In this document: positions 1-10,219 of the stretch, piece after piece
How positions within the stretch are numbered: the first letter of the stretch is position 1
How the letters are laid out: every line of letters starts with the position of its first letter
Assembly (NCBI GenBank): GCA_033239005.1
Contig: BSQZ01000006.1
Location: forward strand, 1,574,001 to 1,638,000
Length of the DNA stretch: 64,000 nucleotides
Direction: 5' to 3'
DNA from: Lamellibrachia satsuma
Taxonomy: Eukaryota > Annelida > Polychaeta > Sabellida > Siboglinidae
The notes under the pieces: model-generated
The model's input: only the letters and a program-made list of their open reading frames with translations
Databases searched by the model: none
Told to the model about the DNA's origin: nothing
Made by a program: the position numbers and the translations under genes

Positions 1-241
1 TGTGTGCATGTGTGCATGCATGCGTTCATGCATGGATGCAGATGTGTGTGTGTAACACTGTGTATGGTGTGTGGTGCATGCGTGTTCACCTTGATGGCAG
101 GATGCAGTATGTTAGAGTGGATGTCAGCTCCGGCGTATGAACTGCTCCGGTCAAACTGTGTAATAACAGTGCCTTATTTTGAGTCATTTCACGTAATGAC
201 TGGAATTCTCAGTCATTTCACGAAATGCCTGAGTGAAACAG

Positions 242-396
<155 letters not shown>

Positions 397-1587
397 GTTC
401 ATTCATATCTATACCTTATACGTACCTCCCTCTATAGTGCTAAAATGCGGTTCACGTAACATGAAATTAAAAAGCATGTGCAGAATGACTGCTGAACTTT
501 TAGACTAGCGTACCGATCTAATTTTTGTTAATTTACGGAGCGGCTCTGCGAATAACCTCGTCCGAAATCATATCGAGAGCATCATTTATATGCGTAAGTT
601 GGTGATGTGGTTGACCTTATAAGTTACAACCTAATTTCATTTAAATTTGCACTTGGGCCATTGTAAGTGAATTAGTCATCTTTAAATTATTTATTGTTGG
701 TATAACGGACTGTACTATTCATCCCAAAGTCCAACAATTATACCATTCTCCTACGAGGCTACTTTGAATTTGCCGAGCGATATTCCGATAAATTTATGAA
801 CATCTGTGAGTGTTATTCACTGTGTAGGGATCATGCCTCAGTTACACTTCCTAGTGTGTTACAACGAGTGTAGGGCACAGTAATTTTAGATATGTGTAAT
901 TTAAAACATGTTGACAGTGTAACTGGATTTTTAGATGATTTCAATAGGCGGAAGGATTTTTGGCAATTTTTTCACCGCAGCCCAGGCACAGCCAGGTTCA
1001 CAGTGATCTCGGCCTTTCGGGATCTCGGCCTGAGTGATCTCGGCCTGTTTTGGTGAACTCGGCCAGTGACCTCGGCCTGTGCGGCAGTGAATTCGGCCTG
1101 TACAGCAGTGATCTCGGCCTATATAGCCAGCGATCTCGGCCTGTTTGACGGCGTGATGTTGGTAAGAAATAAGTGCCCGACAGTGAACTCGGCCTATGCG
1201 GCAGTGATCTCGGCCTGTAATTTTCTATAAAAATGGGCGTTAAATAAAACTTCTTCTTGTCTAGTCAGTGATCTCGGCCTGTTTGAGGAGTGATGTTGGC
1301 CAGAAATAAGTGTTTGTAAAATAAAACTTATGTACTGTGATAACTGCTATATAATCGACTCAATAATGTTCACTATTGCATGGTCGGACTGACTTATATG
1401 ACAGCGATCTCGGCCTTTTTCTATAATGGGCCTTTTTAGTATAGTTAAGTCCGACATATTTAAATAAAAACTATAAATTATCATCGGCAAAATCTGCGTG
1501 CTAAATGTAGCCATTTTAATTCATCAGTTATAAGTAACATTTCATTAGTATGTACAGTCCGTTGCCGTAATGTGTACTGATATCATA

Positions 1588-1633
<46 letters not shown>
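1588..1633. repeat. (TA)n microsatellite
   Basis: About 46 bp of TA repeat inside the TIR element at 991-3745. A second (TA)n tract follows at about 2059-2101. Confidence 0.9.
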
Positions 1634-1636
<3 letters not shown>

Positions 1637-2057
1637 GTATAAACAGTTGTTGGATATAATGTAGATATATATTTATTTTTGTTATTCGAGTGGGACAATG
1701 TTTCGACTCGGAATCGTGGCTAGTTTGCAGAAGAAGACAAAAGGCATAATGTAGAAAGTTTCTATTTTTATTTATAATTCCCTCAAAATCAATACATAAA
1801 TGTCGTGACGTAACCTATGCAAATAAATTAAAAGAAAAAATAACAGTAAAGATGGGAACCAAGAAAGAATTAGAAATGATATAAAATTGTTACTATAACC
1901 ATATACCACACAGTACAATTAAATCATAATCACAATATAAATTCCTTATTACAATGTATAATAAATCCTTATGTATAATAAATGTATAATAAATCCTTAT
2001 GTATAATAAATGTATAATGAATCCTTAGTACAATGTATATAATATATACACACACAC

Positions 2058-2105
<48 letters not shown>

Positions 2106-2539
2106 TAGAAGTAGAGTAGCAAGATTCAGTTCGGAGAGCACACTTAACGCATCACAGGGCCATACAATCGGCCAAATGTCTTCAGGCACTGCATGACTGT
2201 CTTTCCCCCAGATCGATATAGATCCCACTGCATTGCAACCTTCCCCTGCAGGTGTAGAAATGTCTTGGCACAGTAGTTATGCTCATATAAATATCTATAT
2301 GTATTGAATATTTGCAATCACATTATGAAAACTTTTTATAACTACGGGTTTTGTGCACAAAATTATTACTCCATTGAGGCAAGTCGATATTCCCCTCTTT
2401 ATAAAGCTATGATTCTGACCAATCTTAGCCTATTCTGACCAGTCATCTTTATGGAACACTTCGCTATTGTTGCGGCCCACGGCGATCTGGGGCCACACAG
2501 TTAGTAGGGCTTAACTTCAGCTTTGGTCATGTTCAGACA

Positions 2540-3350
2540 GACAACATGAAAATATAAGCTCAATGAAACAATGCACGAGTAGAAAGCCAATTACTACAGC
2601 CTACGTCTACATATTCTTAACGCACACAAATCAAAGAAAGACAACATGAAAAGATCAGCTCAATGAAACAATGCACGAGTCGAAAGCCAATTACTACAGC
2701 CTGCCCCTACACATTCTTTACGCACACAAATCAAAGAAAGACAACATGAAAAGATCAGCTCAATGAAACAATGCACGAGTCGAAAGCCAATTACTACAGC
2801 CTGCCTCTACACATTTTTAACGCACACAAATCAAAGATAGACAAAATAAAAATAGTAGCTAAATAAAACAAAGCAATATATTATATTTGTGATGTCATTG
2901 TGACACCTATATCGGCTAAGAATAAAATCACGACTGATCTGATCGTCAAAAACGTCTTCTTACCAATCGTAGCCCATTCTTACCAATCATCTGTATGGAA
3001 CACGTCGATCTTAATTCGGCCTGCGTCGATCTGGGCCCACGCAATTAGTAGGGCTTAACTTAAGCTTTTGTAGGCCTATTCGTCGACAACATCAAAAAGA
3101 GGCCATGGTCAGACAAACAACACGAACAGATCTGCGCAATGAAACAATGCAAGAGTAGAAAGCCAATGACTACCGCCTGCTTCTACACAATGTTTACTCA
3201 CACAAATCAAAGAGACAACATGACAAGATCAGCTCAATAAAACAAAGGAACGACAGAAAACCAACTACAACAGCTCTACACATTCTTAACGCACACAAAT
3301 CAAAGATAGACAAAATGAAAAGATCAGCTCAATAAAACAAAGCAAGAGTA
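2540..3350 (+). repeat. 100-bp tandem repeat inside the TIR element
   Basis: The unit starting ACAACATGAAAAGATCAGCT recurs exactly 100 bp apart (2641 and 2741), with an earlier copy near 2541 and degenerate copies at about 3115-3350. A longer block around 2400-2540 is also repeated at about 2960-3110, so the element interior grew by nested duplication. Confidence 0.8.
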
Positions 3351-4060
3351 GGAAGCACATTACTATCACTTTTTTAACGTACAAATAATATTTTAAAACC
3401 GATTACATGATAAATATTAACGGGATATTATGTTTGTGAAGTCATTGCGCCTATACACCTATATCGGCTAAGAATAAGATCAAGACCGATCATCTAAAAA
3501 CATCTTTATTGCATTGAACATTGTTTATCGTAACAATAAATACATGATACAACTTCTTGTACCGATAAATATGGCCTACATTACTATAACAAGGCCCGTA
3601 ATCAAAGACAGGCCGAGTTCACTGCTGTACAGGCCGAATTCACTGCCGCACAGGCCGAGGTCACTGGCCGAGTTCACCAAAACAGGCCGAGATCACTCAG
3701 GCCGAGATCCCGAAAGGCCGAGATCACTGTACACCCACAGCCACACAGGCACAACTCCACAAGGCACGTGCGCATAGTAATTCATTGGTAAATAAGGCAT
3801 TTAAAAAGTTAGAAGTACGAGACTTTCACTAAACTCGATCAGCATGTCAATGAGATGATGACAAAGGCAGGTAAGAAATTTAAAGAATTGTTATGGTCCC
3901 GTTTTCTTATAATCATGCAAAACGTTAACATGGTCACCAGTGGGAAACGGAACAGTAGGCTGAACCCAAATAGGTACCAGGCATGGCAACGGAAATGCAG
4001 TAGCCATCTAACAGTCCTGGAGGAGGTTTTTTTTATCAAAAATATACTGATAAAATGCAT

Positions 4061-5600
4061 GAAAACTTGTGCCTGTCACCAAATAATGGGTTGCACAAAA
4101 GGAAGAATAGTTAAATATGGAGTTATTAATTGCCGACTGATGTGGCTACAGTCGTGCATAACAGTGTTTAATCTCAGTTTCGTTCTCCAATATAAAATCA
4201 CGTGAATAAATCAAAACGGCTGCTAACTTGCCTCATGTTGTATGCGTTTGATTTAGAACATTGTCTGTGTCAGGCTAGTTAATATTATGTTTATATATAT
4301 TATTGATTCCATCTAGTGAACAAGAGCATTACTTGTTAAGCGCAGTTATTATTTAAACTTTGTAACTGTCTCCTTTAGGAGCCTGGGGGTATCCTATAAC
4401 TGATCTACTGTATATAAAAATGTCAACTAAATGTAAATTTTAATGTTGTACTATAACGTTTGATGTGCATCAGCTGATATGTTACGCTATTTGATGGTTA
4501 ATAAGATATTGAGTTGTCAATAAACACAATTTTTTTCATATGTTGAAATTGCACTAAAGAGCTTATGGTAAGCTAAAAGCTTAAAATAAGGACATTTTGT
4601 ATGGGAAATCAACGTTAATAATGCTTATTATCGGATGCCAAAAATGGAATTTTTGTAAAAATTAGGGGGTATGGCACCAGTTTGTGAGGGAGCAGGTAGT
4701 TATTTTGCACTAGAACAGTCATTGGTGATATTTGTTATGTGGCCCAGCGCATTGGTAATATCGTGTAACAAATTTGGACAGAATAGTTGTATGTTGGTTG
4801 TGTCACAGCCACTGGAAGCATTGCGTAGATCAGAAATGTGGCCGCAACGGGTATCTGGTCATGTGATACCCTTTATGGTGGCGTATCCAAATCAAGCAGT
4901 ACACCATGTACCCTATCAAGTAGAAGCATGAAAGTAGTCACATAAACAATAAAATTTAAAAAGTCTGACACACTGGAAATCACTCAAAATTTTGTTAAAT
5001 GTGACAAATTGTCACTTATGACAAAGTTGTGCCTTATTTGGTTAAAAATCAGGCAATTATATAAATATTTATTTGAAAATAAGTAGTTGGTGTATTTAAA
5101 GAGACAGTAAGTAGGTGTCATTGGTTCGCAATGCTCTAGAAATCTAGTGGACATGGTCTATGTTTTATCAAGTGTAAAAATTTACCTATAATTAAATTAT
5201 GTAACTGGTTTTCAGCTAATATTATGGGTGTGGCATTGTTTTGATTTGGCTGTGAAACAAATAATGATGTGACAAGCAGGAGTGTTCCATAATGGGTTTA
5301 CATACACAAACAATTTACATTGTGCCGCAACTTGATATAAAATTGGACACTTTCCCTATTTGGAATCATCTGTATGGCACATTCAGGCATTTAAAAAGTT
5401 AGAAGTACGAGACTTTGACTAAACTCAATTGGCATGTCAGTGAGATGATGACAAAGGTAGATAAGAAGTTTCTGAATTTTTGATGGTCTTGTTTTCTTAT
5501 AATCGTCCAGAATTTTAACATAGCCACCAATTGGAAACATAACGGTAGGCTGAACTTTGTAATATCCCATAGATTTAGCTGCACATGCAATATGAGAACC
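4061..5600. other. Gene-free AT-rich stretch with a partial interspersed repeat
   Basis: I see no coding exon or RNA gene here. Bases 5365-5570 are a diverged copy of the repeat that flanks the TIR element at 991-3745 and that also lies inverted at 38.2 kb. The rest is unrecognised. Confidence 0.5.
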
Positions 5601-5611
5601 TAGTCGGGTAC

Positions 5612-6015
5612 TTGTCTAGAATCCGGGCCAACCTCAATTTCGACATTATTAACATGCAATATGTACGGTAACCATGCACAATGCATACTGAACTACGGAA
5701 CATGTAAATTATTAAACATGTATGTAAAAATACATTTAATCACCTTTTTCAAAGCTTGAATTCGCATTTTGAACCTGCATTGAGCACTATATTGCCCCCT
5801 TTACTTGCAAGATGGCGACACTTAAGCAAGTTAAATATGCGAATTCAAGCATCGAAAATGTGATTAAATGTATTTTTACACATAACATGGTTAATCATTT
5901 ACATGTCCCATAGTTCAGTATGCATTGTGCATACATTGTGCAAGATTACTATATACATTGTATGTTATAAAAGTGAAATTACGGTGGGCCCGGAATCCCC
6001 GGATTCTAGACAAGT
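5612..6015. mobile_element. Palindromic (fold-back) MITE
   Basis: Bases of about 5612-5780 are repeated in inverted orientation at about 5835-6015. The outer ends share ACTTGTCTAGAATCCG, and the inner parts share a GCGAATTC-containing segment and a TACATTTAATCAC segment. About 55 bp separate the arms. A partial second copy of one arm lies at about 6130-6340, and an end-like remnant (GGCACTTCTCTAGAATCTGG) near 6974. No coding capacity is visible, so it would have to be mobilised in trans. Confidence 0.7.
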
Positions 6016-6339
6016 GCTCCTAGTTGATTGCGAATGTTTCGTGCTCTGTATACTGGTCGGCGTCAAATTTGAGGGCACTTCCTCAATGTTGCCGTTAGAA
6101 CATGCATATTTAACTCGCTTTCTGTGTTGTCATCTTGCAATTATAGGGGGCAAGAGGGCACTCAATGCATTTTAAATATGCAGATTGGAATTCGAAAAAG
6201 GTGATAAAATGTGTTTTTATGTGTGCTCCGTTGTTCAGTATGCATTGTGCAATCACTGTTCATGGTTACTGTACAAATTGCATGTTAATAATGGTGAAAT
6301 TGAGGTGGGAACGGAATTTAGACCAATTCACTAACAGTT

Positions 6340-8310
6340 ACTTCGTCATTTCAATGCAAAAAATTTCAGAAAAGTTGTTTTGAGTGAAATACGTACAGTA
6401 GTCGAATGATGACAATGAGTCCTGCGAAACAAAGCTTGCACTTAAATTCAAGCTAAATACTCCGTGTGGTCGAAAACACCATGGGTCCGTTTATTAACTT
6501 TCCTATGATGATTGTTATGAATAGTGGTATACATTTTTGTCCAATAAAGTTAAATTTGGTGTATTTACGTCAAGGTCACCAGTGTGGCATGATAGAACTG
6601 CCATCTAGTGATCATTGTCCATATGAATTCCCAAAACATGACTCCAAAAACTGTTTGCTTCATTTTTCTTTGAAGCAATTAACTTTATTGGACATTTACA
6701 CTCCCAAAAACTTATATATCCAACTAGTGATGTTTGTAATGTGATATCCAGTGAGAATATCAAAATGTTGTAGAATTCATGAGTGGCTTGAATCTGATGC
6801 CAGTGACTAAATAACCTGTTCTTGTTAGTAAAAGCCATATGATGTGCTAAAAACAAAACAAAAATTTTAACTCTGACCTTGTACCCTAGGCTAGAGGTAG
6901 ACCTAGTAACTAGTTTTCAGTCTTTCCCCGGCCTCCCAGTATATGCTTGAAAGTGGTGTATGTAATAGTGTTCCAGAGCTGGCACTTCTCTAGAATCTGG
7001 ACCTATCTAATTTGTTTCATTATAAACTATAACGATATAATATGTACATTAACTATGTTAAATAACACTGTTACACCTGTACATTGGAGCGTCAGAAAAG
7101 GTGATTTGCATTGAGCAAAAATCTTCAAAAAGATTGTACTGTCCCAAAATTGTCTGCCCCCATATTCTTGGCCTGCATATATTTTTAGTATCTGTTCTGA
7201 AATTTATATTTGCCTGAACATGTTCTTGGCCTGAACATGTCATATCTGCAGCATCGATCAAGTTTGGTATATGCTACTTACAAATGATGTTAATTAACAG
7301 CATAATGTGCAACTATGCACTGCAATACAACTGGTATGATATGTTATGTACAGTAAACTTTGTCCAAGTTTCTGTTCCGTAGGATACAACTGATATGATA
7401 ATTTTTTTTAAAACCTGTCTCTTGAGTCACTGAGTGACACACAGCCCACATAAAGTGCTATTTTGTACCATTTGACTTTTCCTCAGGTGTTTGTAACAGC
7501 TTGTTGATAATAGGGGAATAGTACAAACTGGCATAGCTACTAATTTTATTTAAGAGATTGTGTGATGTGTAGTATTGAGGAATATAGTTACAGGTGCATA
7601 TACTGTTGTAGTTATGCTAACAATGTCAAAATTATGCCGTTCTTTTGTGCAGTCAACATGCGACACTAATCTACAGCATGGCACAAGTTATAGAGGGTGC
7701 CACTGATCCAGCAAATCATCCGTATGCAACACATTTGAAGGAAATGGTCTACTGACAAAGTACAGCAAAATTTCCATCCAGACGCTGTAAGTGTTGGCAT
7801 ACATACATTCGCATATATATTTTTGTCCTGACCAAGCAACTAGGACAAATATAATGTTAAAACTGGGTGAGTAACTTGGCTTAAAACATTTCTTAACAAT
7901 ACTCAAAGCAACACACTCCAAATAACTAGAGGACAAGGAAGCCATTGATTTATCAATAGTCCAAAGTTGTTTCATCTATGTGTAGTCTGTGGTTCTCAGA
8001 TATCTCTAAACTTTGGGTTTATATACATACCGGGTATGTTAATTTCTTTCTTTATGAGCACTAAGTTTTAGGAGATGTTTGAGCAATTGTGCCTTGTTAG
8101 TTTGATGGTGAAGTCGAAATACATTCTGTTATTTTTGCATGCTTTAAGTATTTGTTTTAACCATGTTGTTTGTGGTGACATGTCAGGCGTCTGTTGTAGA
8201 AGTGTCTGTACGCGACCCGCCTCGTCAACATATTTTGACATCTACAAAAAAGTGACGTGTCTCAAGCATCACAGGCTTTACAATGTATGGTTAATCAAAG
8301 AGCTTGACAA
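6340..8310. other. Gene-free stretch with faint LINE tails
   Basis: No gene is recognised. About 7840-7985 resembles the 3' tail seen beside the CR1-like LINE at 34.7 kb (phrases like AAGGAAGCCATTG and a GTCCAACA-like run), and a similar tail lies at about 11430-11545. I read both as 3'-end LINE scraps in minus orientation. Confidence 0.35.
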
Positions 8311-8314
8311 GTGA

Positions 8315-8502
8315 CACTACGATGACACAGTCCCAATGTGACACCAACATAGAGAAGAAACCCTACATATGTGATATTTGCAGAGTCCAGTTTGCCTTAA
8401 GTGGTACCTTAGAAAATGATGTGCATACCCATATGAGGGAGAGAAAAGACACCCGTCAAGTGTGACATTTGTGAAGCTTGGTTTTCTAGAAGTGGTAACT
8501 TA
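8315..8502 (+). pseudogene. Degenerate zinc-finger leader, out of frame with the main array
   Basis: A first finger-like stretch (EKKPYICDICRVQFALSGTL) is readable from about 8353, but its first zinc-binding His is replaced (NDVHTH) and its frame does not join the array downstream. A one-base shift lies between ATGAGG and GAGAGAAAAG near 8438, and the array frame has a TGA just before it. A second finger half (TPVKCDICEAWFSRSGNL) is then in frame with the main array. This looks like eroded coding sequence upstream of the usable start; a sequencing error of one base would restore continuity. Confidence 0.6.
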
Positions 8503-9882
8503 ATGCAGCACATACGTATCCACAAAGCAAAGAAACCCTTTAAATGTGACATTTGTGATGGTCAGTTTTCTACAAATGGTACTTTAACGAAGCATGCACG
8601 TACCCACATGGAGAAGAAACCCTTCAAGTGTGACATTTGTGATGCTCGGTTTTCTAGAAGTGGTACCTTAGCAATGCACGTACGTACCCACACGGGGGAG
8701 AAACCCTTCAAGTGTGACATTTGTGATGGTCAGTTCTCTACAAATGGTACCTTAACGAAGCACGTACGTACCCACACGGGGGAGAAACCCTTCAAGTGTG
8801 ACATTTGTGATGGTCATTTTTCTACAAACGGTTCCTTAACGAAGCACATGCGTACCCACACGGGGGAGAAACCCTTCATGTGTGACACATGTGGAGTCCA
8901 GTTTGCTACACGTTATACTCTAAAGATGCACATACGCACTCATACTGGTGAGAAACCCTACAAGTGTGACGTGTGTGGATTCCGGTGTAACCAGAGTGGA
9001 GATTTGAAGGCCCATATGCGCACTCACACCAAAGAGAAACCTTACAAATGTGACACATGTGATGCTCAGTTTGCTACACGTTATACTCTAAAGTTGCATA
9101 CACGCACTCACACTGGTGAGAAACCCTACTCGTGTGACACATGTGGGTTAGAGTTTGCCTTCCTTGGACAAATGAAGATACATTTGTATAGTCACACTGG
9201 GGAGAAACCCTACAAATGTGACATATGTGGATTACAGTTTGTCGTAAAAGGAAATTTGAAGATCCATATGCGATCTCACACAGGGGAGAAACCCTACCAA
9301 TGTGACATCTGTGAAGCTCGGTTTACAGTAAGTAACAACTTAGCGATACACATACGTACTCATACTGGTGAGAAACCCTACAAATGTGACATATGTGGTG
9401 CTCAATTTACTTCATGTAGAACTTTGAAGGTGCATACACGCAAACATACTGGTGAGAGACCCTACAAATGTGACACCTGCGGCGCTCAATTTGCTGCACG
9501 TAGGACTTTAAATGTGCATATACGCACACATACTGGTGAGAAACCATTCATGTGTGAAATATGCGGTGCTCAATTTGCAGAACGTAGGCATTTCAGGGCA
9601 CATATACGCACTCACACTGGGGAAAAACCCTTCCAATGTGATAATTGTGGTGCTCGGTTTGCTACAGCTGGTATTTTAAAGATGCACCTTATCACTCATA
9701 CTGGTGAGAAACCGTTCAAGTGTGACACATGTGGATCACAGTTTGGCCGCCGTTGGCATATGGAGAGACATCAACGCACTCATTCTTGTGTGAAACCCTT
9801 CAAGTGTGACACATGTGGATCACAGTTTGCTCAGAGTGGAAATTTGAAAAAGCATATGCGCACTCACACAGGTGTGGTATAA
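8503..9882 (+). CDS. C2H2 zinc-finger array protein (16 fingers)
   Basis: This is a 459-residue open frame made almost wholly of C2H2 (Krueppel-type) zinc fingers, each C-x2-C-x12-H-x3-H, joined by HTGEKP-type linkers. I count 16 complete fingers plus half a finger at the N-terminus. Such arrays bind DNA in a sequence-specific way in the nucleus, and most act as transcriptional regulators. No KRAB, BTB, ZAD or SET domain is visible, so an effector domain, if any, is in upstream exons not found here. Linkers vary a little (HTKEKP, HSCVKP, HMEKKP). Fingers 1, 3 and 4 are almost identical to each other, a sign of recent tandem duplication. The start at 8503 is simply the first Met after an in-frame TGA; the true start may be a splice acceptor further upstream. 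The frame ends in TAA at 9880-9882 with AATAAA at once after it. Orthology cannot be assigned. Confidence 0.88.
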   Translation: MQHIRIHKAKKPFKCDICDGQFSTNGTLTKHARTHMEKKPFKCDICDARFSRSGTLAMHVRTHTGEKPFKCDICDGQFSTNGTLTKHVRTHTGEKPFKCDICDGHFSTNGSLTKHMRTHTGEKPFMCDTCGVQFATRYTLKMHIRTHTGEKPYKCDVCGFRCNQSGDLKAHMRTHTKEKPYKCDTCDAQFATRYTLKLHTRTHTGEKPYSCDTCGLEFAFLGQMKIHLYSHTGEKPYKCDICGLQFVVKGNLKIHMRSHTGEKPYQCDICEARFTVSNNLAIHIRTHTGEKPYKCDICGAQFTSCRTLKVHTRKHTGERPYKCDTCGAQFAARRTLNVHIRTHTGEKPFMCEICGAQFAERRHFRAHIRTHTGEKPFQCDNCGARFATAGILKMHLITHTGEKPFKCDTCGSQFGRRWHMERHQRTHSCVKPFKCDTCGSQFAQSGNLKKHMRTHTGVV

Positions 9883-9888
9883 ATGATG

Positions 9889-9894
9889 AATAAA
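9889..9894 (+). terminator. Poly(A) signal of the zinc-finger gene
   Basis: AATAAA begins seven bases after the stop codon. If used, the 3' untranslated region is only a few tens of bases long. Confidence 0.55.
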
Positions 9895-9924
9895 CGCTTT
9901 CTATCCATAAACACCTCTATGGGG

Positions 9925-10215
9925 TACAGACAAACTCTAATAACATGAAACGTATTTGAAATTGCTGCATATATCCAGCAGCAAATGTGTAGGCATAAGA
10001 ATTATCTTTATGATGACATAGAAAGCTAAATAAGTCCAAGGTTGCAACTTCCGCTACAGTCTTTTTGAAATCGGTCTTCCTTAAATGAATAAACAATACT
10101 TGTATCATTATTTTCATAGCCATTTAATATCTTAATAACTTCTATTTGATCTCTTAATTTCCTTGTTTCTAACATTGTCCAACCACATTCTTTGATGCAT
10201 TTTTGAAGCACACTG
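9925..10215 (-). mobile_element. CR1-like LINE fragment (reverse-transcriptase C-terminus)
   Basis: The minus strand reads IKECGWTMLETRKLRDQIE then VIKILNGYENND, matching the C-terminal segment of the LINE at 34.8-36.1 kb (NGYENIDRNMFF). Frames are broken after that. It is a dead scrap of the same family and orientation. Confidence 0.7.
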
Positions 10216-10219
10216 CAGT

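Larger units (their letters stand above)
991..3745. mobile_element. Non-autonomous TIR element with GATCTCGGCC subterminal repeats
   Basis: Bases 1000-1119 are the reverse complement of 3611-3730 with one mismatch by eye, making 120-bp inverted arms. Both arms, and the left side on to about 1425, are built from repeats of a GATCTCGGCC / GAACTCGGCC motif (more than ten copies), the kind of subterminal array that transposases of cut-and-paste elements bind. The 8-mer CAGGCACA occurs in direct orientation just outside both arms (983-990 and 3746-3753) and is a candidate target-site duplication. There is no transposase frame inside. The interior carries (TA)n tracts and a 100-bp tandem repeat. 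An 8-bp duplication would suit hAT-type elements, but the class is an inference. Confidence 0.7.
800..4060 (+). repeat. Interspersed repeat, split by a nested TIR element
   Basis: Two flanks, about 800-983 and 3754-4060, are parts of one older repeat. An uninterrupted relative lies on the minus strand at about 38200-38700, where the sequences matching the two flanks are almost adjacent. A partial third copy lies at 5365-5570. Open frames in this repeat (for example 3855-4205) are not protein-like and I do not call a gene. The repeat class is unknown to me. Confidence 0.7.

Noticed and set aside
1000..1430. CRISPR-like array (regular GATCTCGGCC repeats)
   Set aside because: Repeats are about 10 bp with irregular spacing, in a eukaryotic TIR element, and mirrored at the other end.
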